Below are positions 1 through 7,626 of a stretch of DNA of 64,000 nucleotides, piece by piece (positions within the stretch are counted from its first letter, which is position 1; the number at the start of each line of letters is the position of its first letter). The notes under the pieces were generated by a model that was not told where the DNA came from, ran no database searches, and worked only from the letters and a program-made list of their open reading frames with translations. The position numbers were made by a program, and so were the translations under genes. Origin of the DNA: Stenotrophomonas rhizophila (GTDB lineage: Bacteria; Pseudomonadota; Gammaproteobacteria; Xanthomonadales; Xanthomonadaceae); the NCBI RefSeq assembly GCF_020857975.1, contig NZ_JACWUO010000004.1:186001-250000 (forward strand), written 5' to 3'.

Positions 1-581
1 CCGAGGGCTGGCAGGGCGTCAGGCCGCTGCACGAGTACAACGTCGGAGCGGCCTGCGGCGCGTTCTGGTCGGGGGTCAAGGACAGCAGCGGCATCCCCGA
101 TACGACGATGAGCGATGGCACCCCGAACGGTTATGCGCTGCTGTCGGTCAAGCCCGGTGGCGAGTACAGCCTGCGCTATTATGTCGCGCGCGCGCCCGAT
201 GACTACCAGATCGCGCTGCATGCCCCCAAGGTGCTGCGCAAGGGTGCCTATCCGGCCTGGGGCGTTTACGCCAATGTGTTCATGGGCCAGGCCGATACGC
301 GGGTGGAATACCGCGTGGACGATGGCGCATGGCAGACCATGAAGCGGGTCGAGCAGCCGGACCCGCGCCTGCTGCAGGAAAACGTCGCCGACGACCAGGC
401 CGACCGCCTGCGCGGCTATGACCGTTCGCCCGAGGCGACCCCCTCGCCGCACCTGTGGCGCGGCGCGCTGCCCACCGACCTGGCCGCCGGCGAACACCGG
501 GTGGAGGTGCGCGCGGTGCATGCCGACGGCCCCACCGCCGCCGCCAGCACCAGTTACCGCCTGCAGGTGGGCACGCCGTGA
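1..581 (+). CDS. Calcineurin-like phosphoesterase, C-terminal part (5' truncated)
   Basis: The frame is open from base 3 to the TGA at 579-581, giving about 192 residues of a protein that begins outside the window. It reads HEYNVGAACGAFWSG, then a DGTPNGYALLSV segment and an all-beta tail ending in QVGTP. These features match the C-terminal beta domain that follows the catalytic domain in secreted calcineurin-like metallophosphoesterases. The catalytic metal-binding residues would lie upstream and cannot be checked. It runs in the same direction as the glucokinase and glycosylasparaginase genes and may be the first visible gene of that glycan-use group. Family assignment is by remembered motif, so the substrate is unknown. 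Confidence 0.6.
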   Translation, partial: EGWQGVRPLHEYNVGAACGAFWSGVKDSSGIPDTTMSDGTPNGYALLSVKPGGEYSLRYYVARAPDDYQIALHAPKVLRKGAYPAWGVYANVFMGQADTRVEYRVDDGAWQTMKRVEQPDPRLLQENVADDQADRLRGYDRSPEATPSPHLWRGALPTDLAAGEHRVEVRAVHADGPTAAASTSYRLQVGTP

Positions 582-670
582 ACAGCGTCCTGCCTGCGTT
601 GCCGGTGGCGCATACGCCCCTGTACGGCACGGTCTGCTTTGCAAACCCCGGTCGATCGCCGAAAATCGCC

Positions 671-687
671 GGGATTGATTCGATCCC
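671..687. promoter_or_regulatory. Imperfect palindrome upstream of glucokinase
   Basis: The 17 bases GGGATTGATTCGATCCC form an imperfect palindrome (14 of 17 positions symmetric) ending 15 bases before the glucokinase start. The core only loosely resembles the TTGNATCGATCTAA sites at the receptor/GH92 promoter, with three mismatches. It could be an operator of a LacI-type regulator or chance symmetry. Confidence 0.25.
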
Positions 688-702
688 AGCCAAGGCCTGC
701 GA

Positions 703-1758
703 GTGAGCGTTGCGGTACCGTTTCCGGAACCTGTTCCGGCCCCTTCCGAGGCGACGCCCAACGCGGCGCCCGGTCTGGATTCCCGCCTTGAAGCGCTGCT
801 CGTCGCCGACGTCGGCGGCACCTTCGCGCGCCTGGCGCTGGCGCAGGTACGCGCCGGCCAGCCGCCCCGGCTCAGCGGCCTGCGCCATTACCGCTGCGCC
901 GACTATCCCAGCCTGGCGGCGATCCTGGCCGATTTCATCGCCACCGCGGCGCTGCCGCTGGATACCGCGGTGGTGGCCATTGCCGGCGTGCTTGAGGGCG
1001 ACCACCTGGTCAATACCAACCTGACCTGGCCGGTGTCGGTGGAGGCCACCTGCCGCCAGGCCGGGCTGGCGTCGTTGGCGCTGATCAACGATTTCGAAGC
1101 AGTGGCCTACGCCATCCCGCACGTGGACGCCGACACCCTGGTGGCCTTGAACGGTGCGCCCGCCGACCAGCGCCGCTGGCCGGCGCTGGTGCTCGGCCCG
1201 GGCACTGGCCTGGGCGCGGCGCTGCGTTTTGCCGGCGGCCCGCAGCCGGTGCTGGCCAGCGAGGCCGGGCATGCCGCCCTGACCGCCGGCAACGCGCTGG
1301 AGCTGGCGGTCCTGGGCCGGATGCAGCAGCGCTGGGAACACGTGGACAACGAGCGCATCCTGTCCGGCAGCGGCTTGATGAACCTCTACCCCAGCCTGTG
1401 CGAGCTGCGCGGAGTCGCCCCGCACTGGTCGTCGCCCGAAGCACTGATCGCCGCCGCGCATGCCGGTGAGGACGCGCTGGCGGTGGAAACGCTGGAGGTG
1501 TTCTGCGCGTGGCTGGGCAGCCTGGCCGGCGATCTGGCGGTGACCTTCGGCGCCCGTTCGGTCTACCTGGCCGGTGGCATTCCCACCCGCATCGCCGCGT
1601 TCCTGCACGACGGCCGCTTCCGCGCGCGCTTCCTGGCCAAGGGGGTGATGGGCGAGGTATTAGCGCAGGTACCGGTATGGCGGGTGGAGCATGGCGAGCT
1701 GGGCGTGATCGGTGCGGCGGTGTGGCATGCCGAGCACCGGGTCCGCATCGCGGCGTAA
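703..1758 (+). CDS. glk: Glucokinase (Glk family)
   Basis: Phosphorylates glucose to glucose-6-phosphate with ATP in the cytoplasm. The 351-residue product carries the phosphate-binding VADVGGT motif (residues 34-40), the INDFEAVAYAI segment around the catalytic Asp, GPGTGLGAAL for the adenosine site, a SEAGH motif, and a C-terminal YLAGGIPTR block. All are standard for bacterial hexokinase-type glucokinases rather than ROK kinases. The start is a GTG and the N-terminus is about 25 residues longer than most relatives, so a later start is possible, although no better ATG lies in frame before the core. It precedes glycosylasparaginase by 58 bases. It would supply the phosphorylation step for glucose released by the glycosidases of this locus. 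Confidence 0.88.
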   Translation: MSVAVPFPEPVPAPSEATPNAAPGLDSRLEALLVADVGGTFARLALAQVRAGQPPRLSGLRHYRCADYPSLAAILADFIATAALPLDTAVVAIAGVLEGDHLVNTNLTWPVSVEATCRQAGLASLALINDFEAVAYAIPHVDADTLVALNGAPADQRRWPALVLGPGTGLGAALRFAGGPQPVLASEAGHAALTAGNALELAVLGRMQQRWEHVDNERILSGSGLMNLYPSLCELRGVAPHWSSPEALIAAAHAGEDALAVETLEVFCAWLGSLAGDLAVTFGARSVYLAGGIPTRIAAFLHDGRFRARFLAKGVMGEVLAQVPVWRVEHGELGVIGAAVWHAEHRVRIAA

Positions 1759-1816
1759 GCAAGTGTGCCCGGCAGCGTGCCGGGCACAGGCGGGAATCCA
1801 TGCAGGGAGAAGACGC

Positions 1817-2815
1817 ATGACCGATCGCAGGCAGTTCCTCCAGGCCGGTGCACTGGCCGCCGGGGTGATGGCACTCCCGCGCGTGGGTGCGCAGGTGCAG
1901 GGCAGGGCGAAGGTGGTATCGACCTGGGACTTCGGCGTGGGCGCCAACCAGGCGGCATGGAAGGTGTTGTCCGCTGGCGGCACGGCGCTGGATGCGGTGG
2001 AAGCCGGTGCGCGCTGGGCCGAGAGCGAGCTGTGCAATCCCACCGTAGGGCGCTGCGGCAATCCCGACCGCGATGGCGTGCTCAGCCTGGATGCCAGCAT
2101 CATGGCCGGCGACGGTCGCTGCGGTTCGGTGGCGGCGCTGACCGACATCCTGCACCCGGTGTCGGTGGCGCGCCGGGTGATGGAACAGACCCCGCACGTG
2201 ATACTGGTCGGGCAGGGTGCCCAGCAGTTCGCCGTGCAGCAGGGTTTCGAGCGGCAGAAGCTGCTGACCCCGGAAGCGGAGAAAGCCTGGCGCGAATGGC
2301 TGAAGACCGCGCAGTACGCGCCGCAGATCAACGCCGAGCGGCGCGGCCGTCCCGGCGACAGCAGCAACCACGACACCCTGGGCATGTTGGCCATTGATGC
2401 CAGCGGTGCGCTGGCCGGGGCCTGCACCACCAGTGGCATGGCCTGGAAGCTGCACGGGCGGGTGGGCGACAGCCCGATCATCGGCGCCGGCCTGTATGTC
2501 GACAACGAGGTCGGTGCGGCCACCGCCTCGGGCGTGGGCGAGGAAATGATCCGCAACGCGGCCGCGTTCCTGGTGGTGGAGCTGATGCGCCAGGGCCGCT
2601 CGCCGGCGCAGGCCTGCCGCGAGGCGATCGCGCGGGTGGTGCGCAAGCGGCCGGAGGCCAGCAAGACCCTGCAGGTGTGCTTCCTGGCGCTGGACCGGCA
2701 CGGCGAAGTGGGCGCCTATGCGCTGCACCGCGGTTTCGTCTACGCGGTATGCGACAAGGACCGCCAGGACGAGCTGCGCGATTCGGCCTCGGTCTACAGC
2801 AGCGGGCAGGCCTGA
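1817..2815 (+). CDS. N4-(beta-N-acetylglucosaminyl)-L-asparaginase (glycosylasparaginase)
   Basis: Ntn hydrolase that cleaves the GlcNAc-Asn amide left after protein is removed from N-glycans. The 332-residue product starts MTDRRQFLQAGALAAG, a twin-arginine-like signal, which predicts periplasmic location. The autoproteolysis and nucleophile motif HDTLGM places the catalytic Thr at residue 187. GDSPIIGAGLYVD and the GAATASGVGE block are the family substrate-binding segments. The start is set by GGGAG about 9 bases before ATG; an upstream in-frame ATG would destroy the signal peptide. CutC follows after a two-base gap, so the two are probably co-translated. The location beside GH92 and GH2 mannosidases fits complete N-glycan breakdown. 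Confidence 0.88.
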   Translation: MTDRRQFLQAGALAAGVMALPRVGAQVQGRAKVVSTWDFGVGANQAAWKVLSAGGTALDAVEAGARWAESELCNPTVGRCGNPDRDGVLSLDASIMAGDGRCGSVAALTDILHPVSVARRVMEQTPHVILVGQGAQQFAVQQGFERQKLLTPEAEKAWREWLKTAQYAPQINAERRGRPGDSSNHDTLGMLAIDASGALAGACTTSGMAWKLHGRVGDSPIIGAGLYVDNEVGAATASGVGEEMIRNAAAFLVVELMRQGRSPAQACREAIARVVRKRPEASKTLQVCFLALDRHGEVGAYALHRGFVYAVCDKDRQDELRDSASVYSSGQA

Positions 2816-2817
2816 GC

Positions 2818-3546
2818 ATGCCGCGCCGGCTGTTGGAGATAGCGTCCAATTCGGTGGCCTCGGCATTGGCCGCGCAGGCCGGTGGGGCCGACCGGATCGA
2901 GTTGTTCGACAACCTGGCCGAAGGGGGTACCACCCCGTCATTCGGCAGCATTGCACTGGCCCGTGAGCGCCTGACAATTCCGCTGTTCGTGCTGATCCGG
3001 GCGCGTCCGGGTGATTTCCTGTACAGCGCCGACGAGACGCAGATCATGCTGCGCGATATCGAAAACTGCCGGCTGCTGGGCTGCGACGGGGTGGTGATCG
3101 GCGCGCTGGATGCCGATGGGGAGGTGGATATCGCGCTGTGCACGGCGCTGGTCGCCGCCGCCGGGCCGATGCAGGTGACTTTCCACCGCGCCTTCGATGC
3201 CGCGCGCGATCTGCCGCAGGCACTGGAGCAGGTGATTGCGCTGGGTTGCCAGCGGGTGTTGAGTTCGGGCGGCCAGGCCAGCGCCGAAGCGGGTGCGGAC
3301 ATGCTGGCCGCGCTGGTCGCGCAGGCCGGTGGACGCATCGGCGTGATGGCCGGGGCCGGGCTCAACGCCGGCAACATCGCCAGCGTGGCCACGCGCAGTG
3401 GCTGCCATGAGCTGCATGCCTCGGCCAAGGCGACCCGGCAATCGACCATGCGCCACCACAATCCGGCACTGCCTGGGTTGTCGCCGGACTGGACCGCCAC
3501 CGATGCGGCCGAAGTAGCCGCACTGCGCGCCGCGCTCGACGGGTAG
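2818..3546 (+). CDS. cutC: CutC family protein
   Basis: A 242-residue TIM-barrel protein of the CutC family, historically linked to copper homeostasis, although a direct copper role is not firmly established. Visible family motifs are LEIASNSVASALAAQAGGADRIE at the N-terminus (about residues 5-27), GGTTPSFG, IRARPGDFLYS, VTFHRAFD and the LSSGG block. The ATG lies two bases after the glycosylasparaginase stop, which indicates translational coupling. No signal peptide is seen, so it is cytoplasmic. Its position inside a glycan-use operon suggests a sugar-related enzymatic task in this organism; that is inference from context only. Confidence 0.85.
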   Translation: MPRRLLEIASNSVASALAAQAGGADRIELFDNLAEGGTTPSFGSIALARERLTIPLFVLIRARPGDFLYSADETQIMLRDIENCRLLGCDGVVIGALDADGEVDIALCTALVAAAGPMQVTFHRAFDAARDLPQALEQVIALGCQRVLSSGGQASAEAGADMLAALVAQAGGRIGVMAGAGLNAGNIASVATRSGCHELHASAKATRQSTMRHHNPALPGLSPDWTATDAAEVAALRAALDG

Positions 3547-3562
3547 GGACGGCAAGGATACC

Positions 3563-3581
3563 TGCCGGCCGCTGGCCGGCA
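3563..3581. repeat. SMAG-like palindrome
   Basis: TGCCGGCC-gct-GGCCGGCA forms an 8-bp perfect stem just after the cutC stop. The same stem recurs at 18952 and 55195, where it is headed by GTAG; the GTAG head is not conserved here. It may protect the 3' end of the cutC transcript. Confidence 0.6.
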
Positions 3582-3659
3582 ATCCCATGTTCGCCCTTGC
3601 CGCCGCTGCGATGCTCGGCTCGCTCCAAGGGGGGAGGTAGATCAAGATCAAAATCACGG

Positions 3660-3693
<34 letters not shown>

Positions 3694-3741
3694 TCCGACC
3701 ACGGTCTGACGTTGCTCCAGTTCCTGGCAATCCCATCACAG

Positions 3742-3810
3742 GTAGGTCCGACCCATGGTCGGACACGCATCGTCTCGGCATCACGCTGTCCGAGCATGGC
3801 TCGGACCTAC
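3742..3810. repeat. SMAG-type palindrome pair, inverted
   Basis: GTAG followed by GTCCGACC-cat-GGTCGGAC (3746-3764), then, in opposite orientation, GTCCGAGC-atg-GCTCGGAC-CTAC (3788-3810). Head-to-head pairs of GTAG palindromes are a known arrangement of REP elements in Stenotrophomonas. Confidence 0.8.
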
Positions 3811-3830
3811 GCTTTCCTATGCGTGCCAGT

Positions 3831-3977
3831 CATGTGTGGAGGGTTGGCGTGGGTGGGTTGGCGGGACTGTCGAAAACATGGATGTTTTCGCCAAGCCCCC
3901 ACGGATGGGTTCACGGCGTGTCCCGCCAACCCACCCGCGCCAGCCCAATCAGCGCATACGTCGGTCATTGCCTTTGA
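3831..3977. repeat. 147-bp structured element, copy A (identical to 55669-55815)
   Basis: Arms 3841-3867 and 3920-3946 pair over 27 positions with only two exceptions, both G-U in RNA. Inside is a perfect 9-bp hairpin, CGAAAACAT-GG-ATGTTTTCG (3871-3890), then a second small stem-loop with ACGGA at its apex (about 3893-3912). The whole 147 bases are identical to the second copy about 52 kb away. No transposase is adjacent. It could be a MITE-like element or a structured RNA. Confidence 0.85.
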
Positions 3978-4026
3978 TCTAACGCTGCCGCCGTTCGCAT
4001 CTGACTACCCGCATAGGCGAAGAAAC

Positions 4027-4064
4027 AAAAAAAACGGCAGCCACCTGTACCAGCGCGGCTGCCG
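4027..4064 (-). terminator. Rho-independent terminator of the TonB-receptor gene
   Basis: Read on the minus strand: CGGCAGCC, a 14-base loop, GGCTGCCG, then eight T residues. It starts 43 bases after the receptor stop codon. It is a textbook intrinsic terminator. Confidence 0.88.
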
Positions 4065-4106
4065 TGGAGGACCGTTGGCCCGCCTGCGGTGGTGGGCCGG
4101 TGCGGC

Positions 4107-7100
4107 TTAGAACTTCCAGGTCATGCCCATGTACAGCTGGCGGCCGGTGTAGCCATTGGACAGCAGGCGGGCCTTGCTGTCGTTGCCCAGGTAGATGCGC
4201 TGTTCGGACTTGGTGGCGTTGAGCACCGAGGCGGTCAGGGTCAGTGCCTCGGTGAAGTTGTAGGCCACGTTGAGGTCCAGCTGGTCGTAGGGTTCGGAGT
4301 ACTGGGTCAGCCCGTTGTTCAGGCCGCCGACCACTTCGCCGCGACGGTTGTAGGAAGCACGCGCCAGGAACTTCTGGTTCTCGTAGAACACGGTGAAGTT
4401 GGCCTGGTTCTTGGCGCTGCCGACCAGCGGCGAGGCGCCGATCTCCACGCCGTCCAGCACCACCGCCGCCAGGTTGGTGTCGTTGTAGGTGTAGTTGGCC
4501 TGGAAGCCCAGGCCGAAATCGAAGCTGTACTGCGCGTACAGCTCCACGCCCTGGGACACCCCGTCCTGGCCGTTGGCCTGGGTCTCGTACTTCTGCACCG
4601 TCACCGTCTGGCCGCCGACATTCATCTGCTGGTCGCGCACCACCGGTACGGTGAAGTTGTCCACGTTCTTGCGGAACAGGGCCAGGCCGGCCACCGCGCC
4701 GGGCTGGAAGTACCATTCCAGGCCGATGTCGAACTGGGTCGCCTCGAACGGCTGCAGGCCCTTGTTGCTGCCCGACCCGTACCAGCCGGGGGTGTCGGTG
4801 CCGCCGGCGACGCGACGATCGTTGCTGTATTCCTCGCTGACGTAGCGCAGCCCGCCGGGGTAGGCGATATCGGTGTAGCCCGGGCGGGCGATCACCTTGG
4901 AGGCCGCGCCGCGCAGCACCAGGTTGTCGGTGATGTCCCAGGCGATGTTGAAGCTGGGCAGGAAGTCGGTGTAGGTCTTCTCCAGCGAGGACAGCGCATA
5001 GATCTTGTCGCGGACCTGCGGATCGGGCAGGCGCACGAAGCCGCCCTGGCAGCGCAGGCTGGGATCGGCGGCCGGGTCGTTGCAGCTCATCGGCGCGCCA
5101 CTGGCGTTGTCGACGAAGTAATCGTTGAACCGCTCCACCGAATCGCTGGATTCGGCGAACTGCTTGGTCCGCACCACGCGCACCCCGACGTTGCCGCGCA
5201 GGCGTTCGGTGCGGAAGTTGGCCTGGAAGTAGCCGGAGAAGATCTTCTCCTCGACGTTGTAGACGAAGTCCTCTTCCTTGCGGCTGTGCGAGCCGCCGTA
5301 GGTCTGGTTGAGGTAGTTGATGTAGGCCGGATAGTCCACGCCCGGGAACACGTTGGCGTTGAAACCGCCGGTGATGTTGTTGATCGGGTTGGACAGGAAG
5401 AAGCCGGGCTGGGCGTTGCCGGCGGTCGGATCGCAGCCGGCCTGGTAGCGGTTGTTGTCGTAGTCGGCCGGGTCCAGGCCCTGGCATACCCAGTAGGTGT
5501 TGCCGGTATTGCGGTGCACCTTGCCGTCACGGTACTTGGCGCCGAACTGGATCGAGTCCAGCCAGCCGCTCTCGAACAGCTTGGTGACATCGGCCTGGAA
5601 GTAGTTCTGCTTGACCTCGGTCTGCATCCACGACGAGTCGGTGGAGCCGGTGTCGACCTCGGCGATGCCGGCCATGATCTGGTCCTGCAGGTTCGGCGAG
5701 ACGGTCAGCGACGGGGTGCCGTTCAAATCCCAGCCGGTGTAGCTGTTGCCGGACTGCCACACGCCGTCGACCTGGCGGCGCGGCTTGGCCGACATGCGGA
5801 AGTTCATCGACGGGCCACCTTCGGACCAGGTGCGCCCGCCGGTGAAGGACGCCTTCCACAGCGGGCTGATGTCCCAGTCCACGGTCAGGTCGGCGGTCTG
5901 CGACAGCGCCTTTTCCTTGCTGTAGCCACCGGTCAGCTGCGGGGTCGGGATGGTGCAGTCGTCCGGGCCCCAGCCGCCGGGCGGCAGGCCGGCCGCGGCG
6001 GCCTGTTCTTCGCTGCAGTAGTAGGTCTTGCCGGCCAGCTTTTCATACTGCGCACCGGTGACGATGCTGCCGCTGGGGTCGAAGTCCAGCCCGTTGAGCA
6101 GGCGGCCACCGGCCCAGTTGCCGTCCTGGTTGTAGCGGGCGATGTTCCACTCCGGCACCTTGAGCATGTTCTGGGTGTAGTCGCCCTGCAGCTCGAAGCG
6201 GAAGTAGTTGGCGGTCAGGGTCAGGTTGTCCAGCGGCTTGAACTGGAAGGTCAGCTGGCCGCCCTTGCGCTCGCGCTCTTCTTCCTTGACGGCGAAGTTC
6301 ACCGAGGTGGGCATGAAGAACTCGCTGTAGTTCTTCCCGGTCTGGTTGTTGAAGCCCGACTGGCCCCACCAGTAGTGGATGCCATCCTGCGGCAGCAGGT
6401 TGCCGTGCGCATCGCGCGCATCGGTGCCGTTGCCGTACCACTGGTAGTCCTCGGTGGTCACTTCCATGGTGCGGCTGGTGCGTTTTTGCTGGGTGGCGCC
6501 GATGAGCACGCCGAACCGCTCGTCCTTGCTGTGCCAGGAGTACAGCGCCGACAGCTGCGGATCGACGTCGTGGCTGGTGTCCGAGGAGGTGCCTTCCACG
6601 GTGACGTAGCCGGAGTTGGTTTCCATCTCCAGCGGGCGGCGGGTGCGCAGGATCACCGTGCCGCCGATGCCGCCTTCGTCGATGCGCGCTTCCGGCGATT
6701 TGAACAACTCGGCGGTGGACAGCATGTTCGACGGCAGCAGGGTGTAGTTGAACGAACGCGAGGCTTCGTTGTTGGTTTCCGAGGAGGCGACGTAGTTGCC
6801 GTTCAACTGGGTCAGGGTCAGGTCCGGGGCCAGGCCGCGCACGCTCACGCTCTTGCCCTCGCCGCCACTGCGGGTGATCACCACGCCGGGCACGCGCTGC
6901 AGCGCATCGGCGACGTTCTTGTCGGGGAACTTGCCGACATCCTCGGCGGTGATCACTTCGACCACGGCGTTGGCGTCGCGCTTCTGCTGCAGGCTCTTTT
7001 CGATGGAATAGCGGTAGCCGGTGACGGTGACGCTGTCCAGCGTGGTCGCCTCCGGCGAGGAGGTCGCCGCAGGGGCCTGCTGCGCGAACGCGCCGGCCGG

Positions 7101-7178
7101 CAGCATCACCGCGGCCAAGGCAAATGCGATCGCGGCGGACAATGTGTCGCGGCCGTGCATGCGTGAAGTCTGTTTCAT
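4107..7178 (-). CDS. TonB-dependent outer-membrane receptor, probably for glycans
   Basis: A 1023-residue outer-membrane receptor. It has a signal peptide ending near AFAQQAP (about residue 33), a TonB box LDSVTVTG (residues 47-54), a plug domain beginning with AVVEVITAEDVGKFPDKNVA and including RVPGVVITR and GGIGGTVILRTRRP, then a long beta-barrel domain ending LYMGMTWKF with the aromatic terminal residue needed for outer-membrane insertion. It is transcribed away from the GH92 alpha-mannosidase across a shared regulatory region with three LacI-type operator candidates, and ends in a strong terminator. This layout is that of a carbohydrate-utilisation receptor, so the ligand is inferred to be a mannose-rich oligosaccharide or N-glycan. 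GGGAG lies 11 bases before the ATG. Confidence 0.9.
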   Translation of the reverse strand: MKQTSRMHGRDTLSAAIAFALAAVMLPAGAFAQQAPAATSSPEATTLDSVTVTGYRYSIEKSLQQKRDANAVVEVITAEDVGKFPDKNVADALQRVPGVVITRSGGEGKSVSVRGLAPDLTLTQLNGNYVASSETNNEASRSFNYTLLPSNMLSTAELFKSPEARIDEGGIGGTVILRTRRPLEMETNSGYVTVEGTSSDTSHDVDPQLSALYSWHSKDERFGVLIGATQQKRTSRTMEVTTEDYQWYGNGTDARDAHGNLLPQDGIHYWWGQSGFNNQTGKNYSEFFMPTSVNFAVKEEERERKGGQLTFQFKPLDNLTLTANYFRFELQGDYTQNMLKVPEWNIARYNQDGNWAGGRLLNGLDFDPSGSIVTGAQYEKLAGKTYYCSEEQAAAAGLPPGGWGPDDCTIPTPQLTGGYSKEKALSQTADLTVDWDISPLWKASFTGGRTWSEGGPSMNFRMSAKPRRQVDGVWQSGNSYTGWDLNGTPSLTVSPNLQDQIMAGIAEVDTGSTDSSWMQTEVKQNYFQADVTKLFESGWLDSIQFGAKYRDGKVHRNTGNTYWVCQGLDPADYDNNRYQAGCDPTAGNAQPGFFLSNPINNITGGFNANVFPGVDYPAYINYLNQTYGGSHSRKEEDFVYNVEEKIFSGYFQANFRTERLRGNVGVRVVRTKQFAESSDSVERFNDYFVDNASGAPMSCNDPAADPSLRCQGGFVRLPDPQVRDKIYALSSLEKTYTDFLPSFNIAWDITDNLVLRGAASKVIARPGYTDIAYPGGLRYVSEEYSNDRRVAGGTDTPGWYGSGSNKGLQPFEATQFDIGLEWYFQPGAVAGLALFRKNVDNFTVPVVRDQQMNVGGQTVTVQKYETQANGQDGVSQGVELYAQYSFDFGLGFQANYTYNDTNLAAVVLDGVEIGASPLVGSAKNQANFTVFYENQKFLARASYNRRGEVVGGLNNGLTQYSEPYDQLDLNVAYNFTEALTLTASVLNATKSEQRIYLGNDSKARLLSNGYTGRQLYMGMTWKF

Positions 7179-7222
7179 TCCACTCTCTCCCTTGGATTGA
7201 ACCGGTGGCGGCTACTGGAAAT

Positions 7223-7236
7223 TTGTATCGATCTAA
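7223..7236 (+). promoter_or_regulatory. LacI-type operator candidate 1
   Basis: TTGTATCGATCTAA, 45 bases upstream of the receptor start codon. The centre is the even palindrome ATCGAT, as is typical of LacI-family sites with a central CG step. It probably controls the receptor gene. Confidence 0.65.
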
Positions 7237-7338
7237 TTTTTGTGGCGGATCTGTCTCGAACGACGCTGTACGTTATGCATCCCGCATGCATTGGGCAGTC
7301 CCCCGGCTCCCACGCCCGGCAATCATGACCGTTTTAAG

Positions 7339-7352
7339 TTGGATCGATCTAA
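7339..7352 (+). promoter_or_regulatory. LacI-type operator candidate 2
   Basis: TTGGATCGATCTAA is the most symmetric of the three sites (six of seven half-site positions match). It lies midway between the two divergent genes, so looping between sites is possible. Confidence 0.68.
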
Positions 7353-7508
7353 ACGATTGGCGCCGGATTTTTAGCACGGCCGGGCGGGACACGCATGCTG
7401 CTGCGCAATATGCGGCTCCAGGGAGGTGGCTGGCAGGGGCGACAGGAGGGCAATGCTGCGGCGCAGAATGCAACCGCGGAAAACCCCGTGGTCTACTTGG
7501 CCTGCGAC

Positions 7509-7522
7509 TTGAATCGATCTAA
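7509..7522 (+). promoter_or_regulatory. LacI-type operator candidate 3
   Basis: TTGAATCGATCTAA, about 105 bases upstream of the preferred GH92 start; likely operator of the rightward transcript. Confidence 0.65.
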
Positions 7523-7626
7523 ATCCACCGGGGAGGGGGTTTGAGCGGTCTGCAGCCGGCATGATGCCGCCGGCACGGAACGCACGCTCCCGCCGCCGCA
7601 CCGTCACCGAGCCACAGGATCCCGCC

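Larger units (their letters stand above)
7179..7626. promoter_or_regulatory. Divergent control region between receptor and GH92 genes
   Basis: About 450 bases hold promoters for the receptor (leftward) and GH92 (rightward). Base composition is less GC-rich than the genes around it. Three copies of TTGNATCGATCTAA lie here (7223-7236, 7339-7352, 7509-7522), all in the same orientation and spaced 116 and 170 bases apart. Apart from these operators no gene or RNA is evident. Confidence 0.7.

Noticed and set aside
4089..7166. Plus-strand open frame of about 1025 codons
   Set aside because: Antisense to the TonB receptor, whose signal peptide, TonB box, plug and terminal Phe are all convincing.
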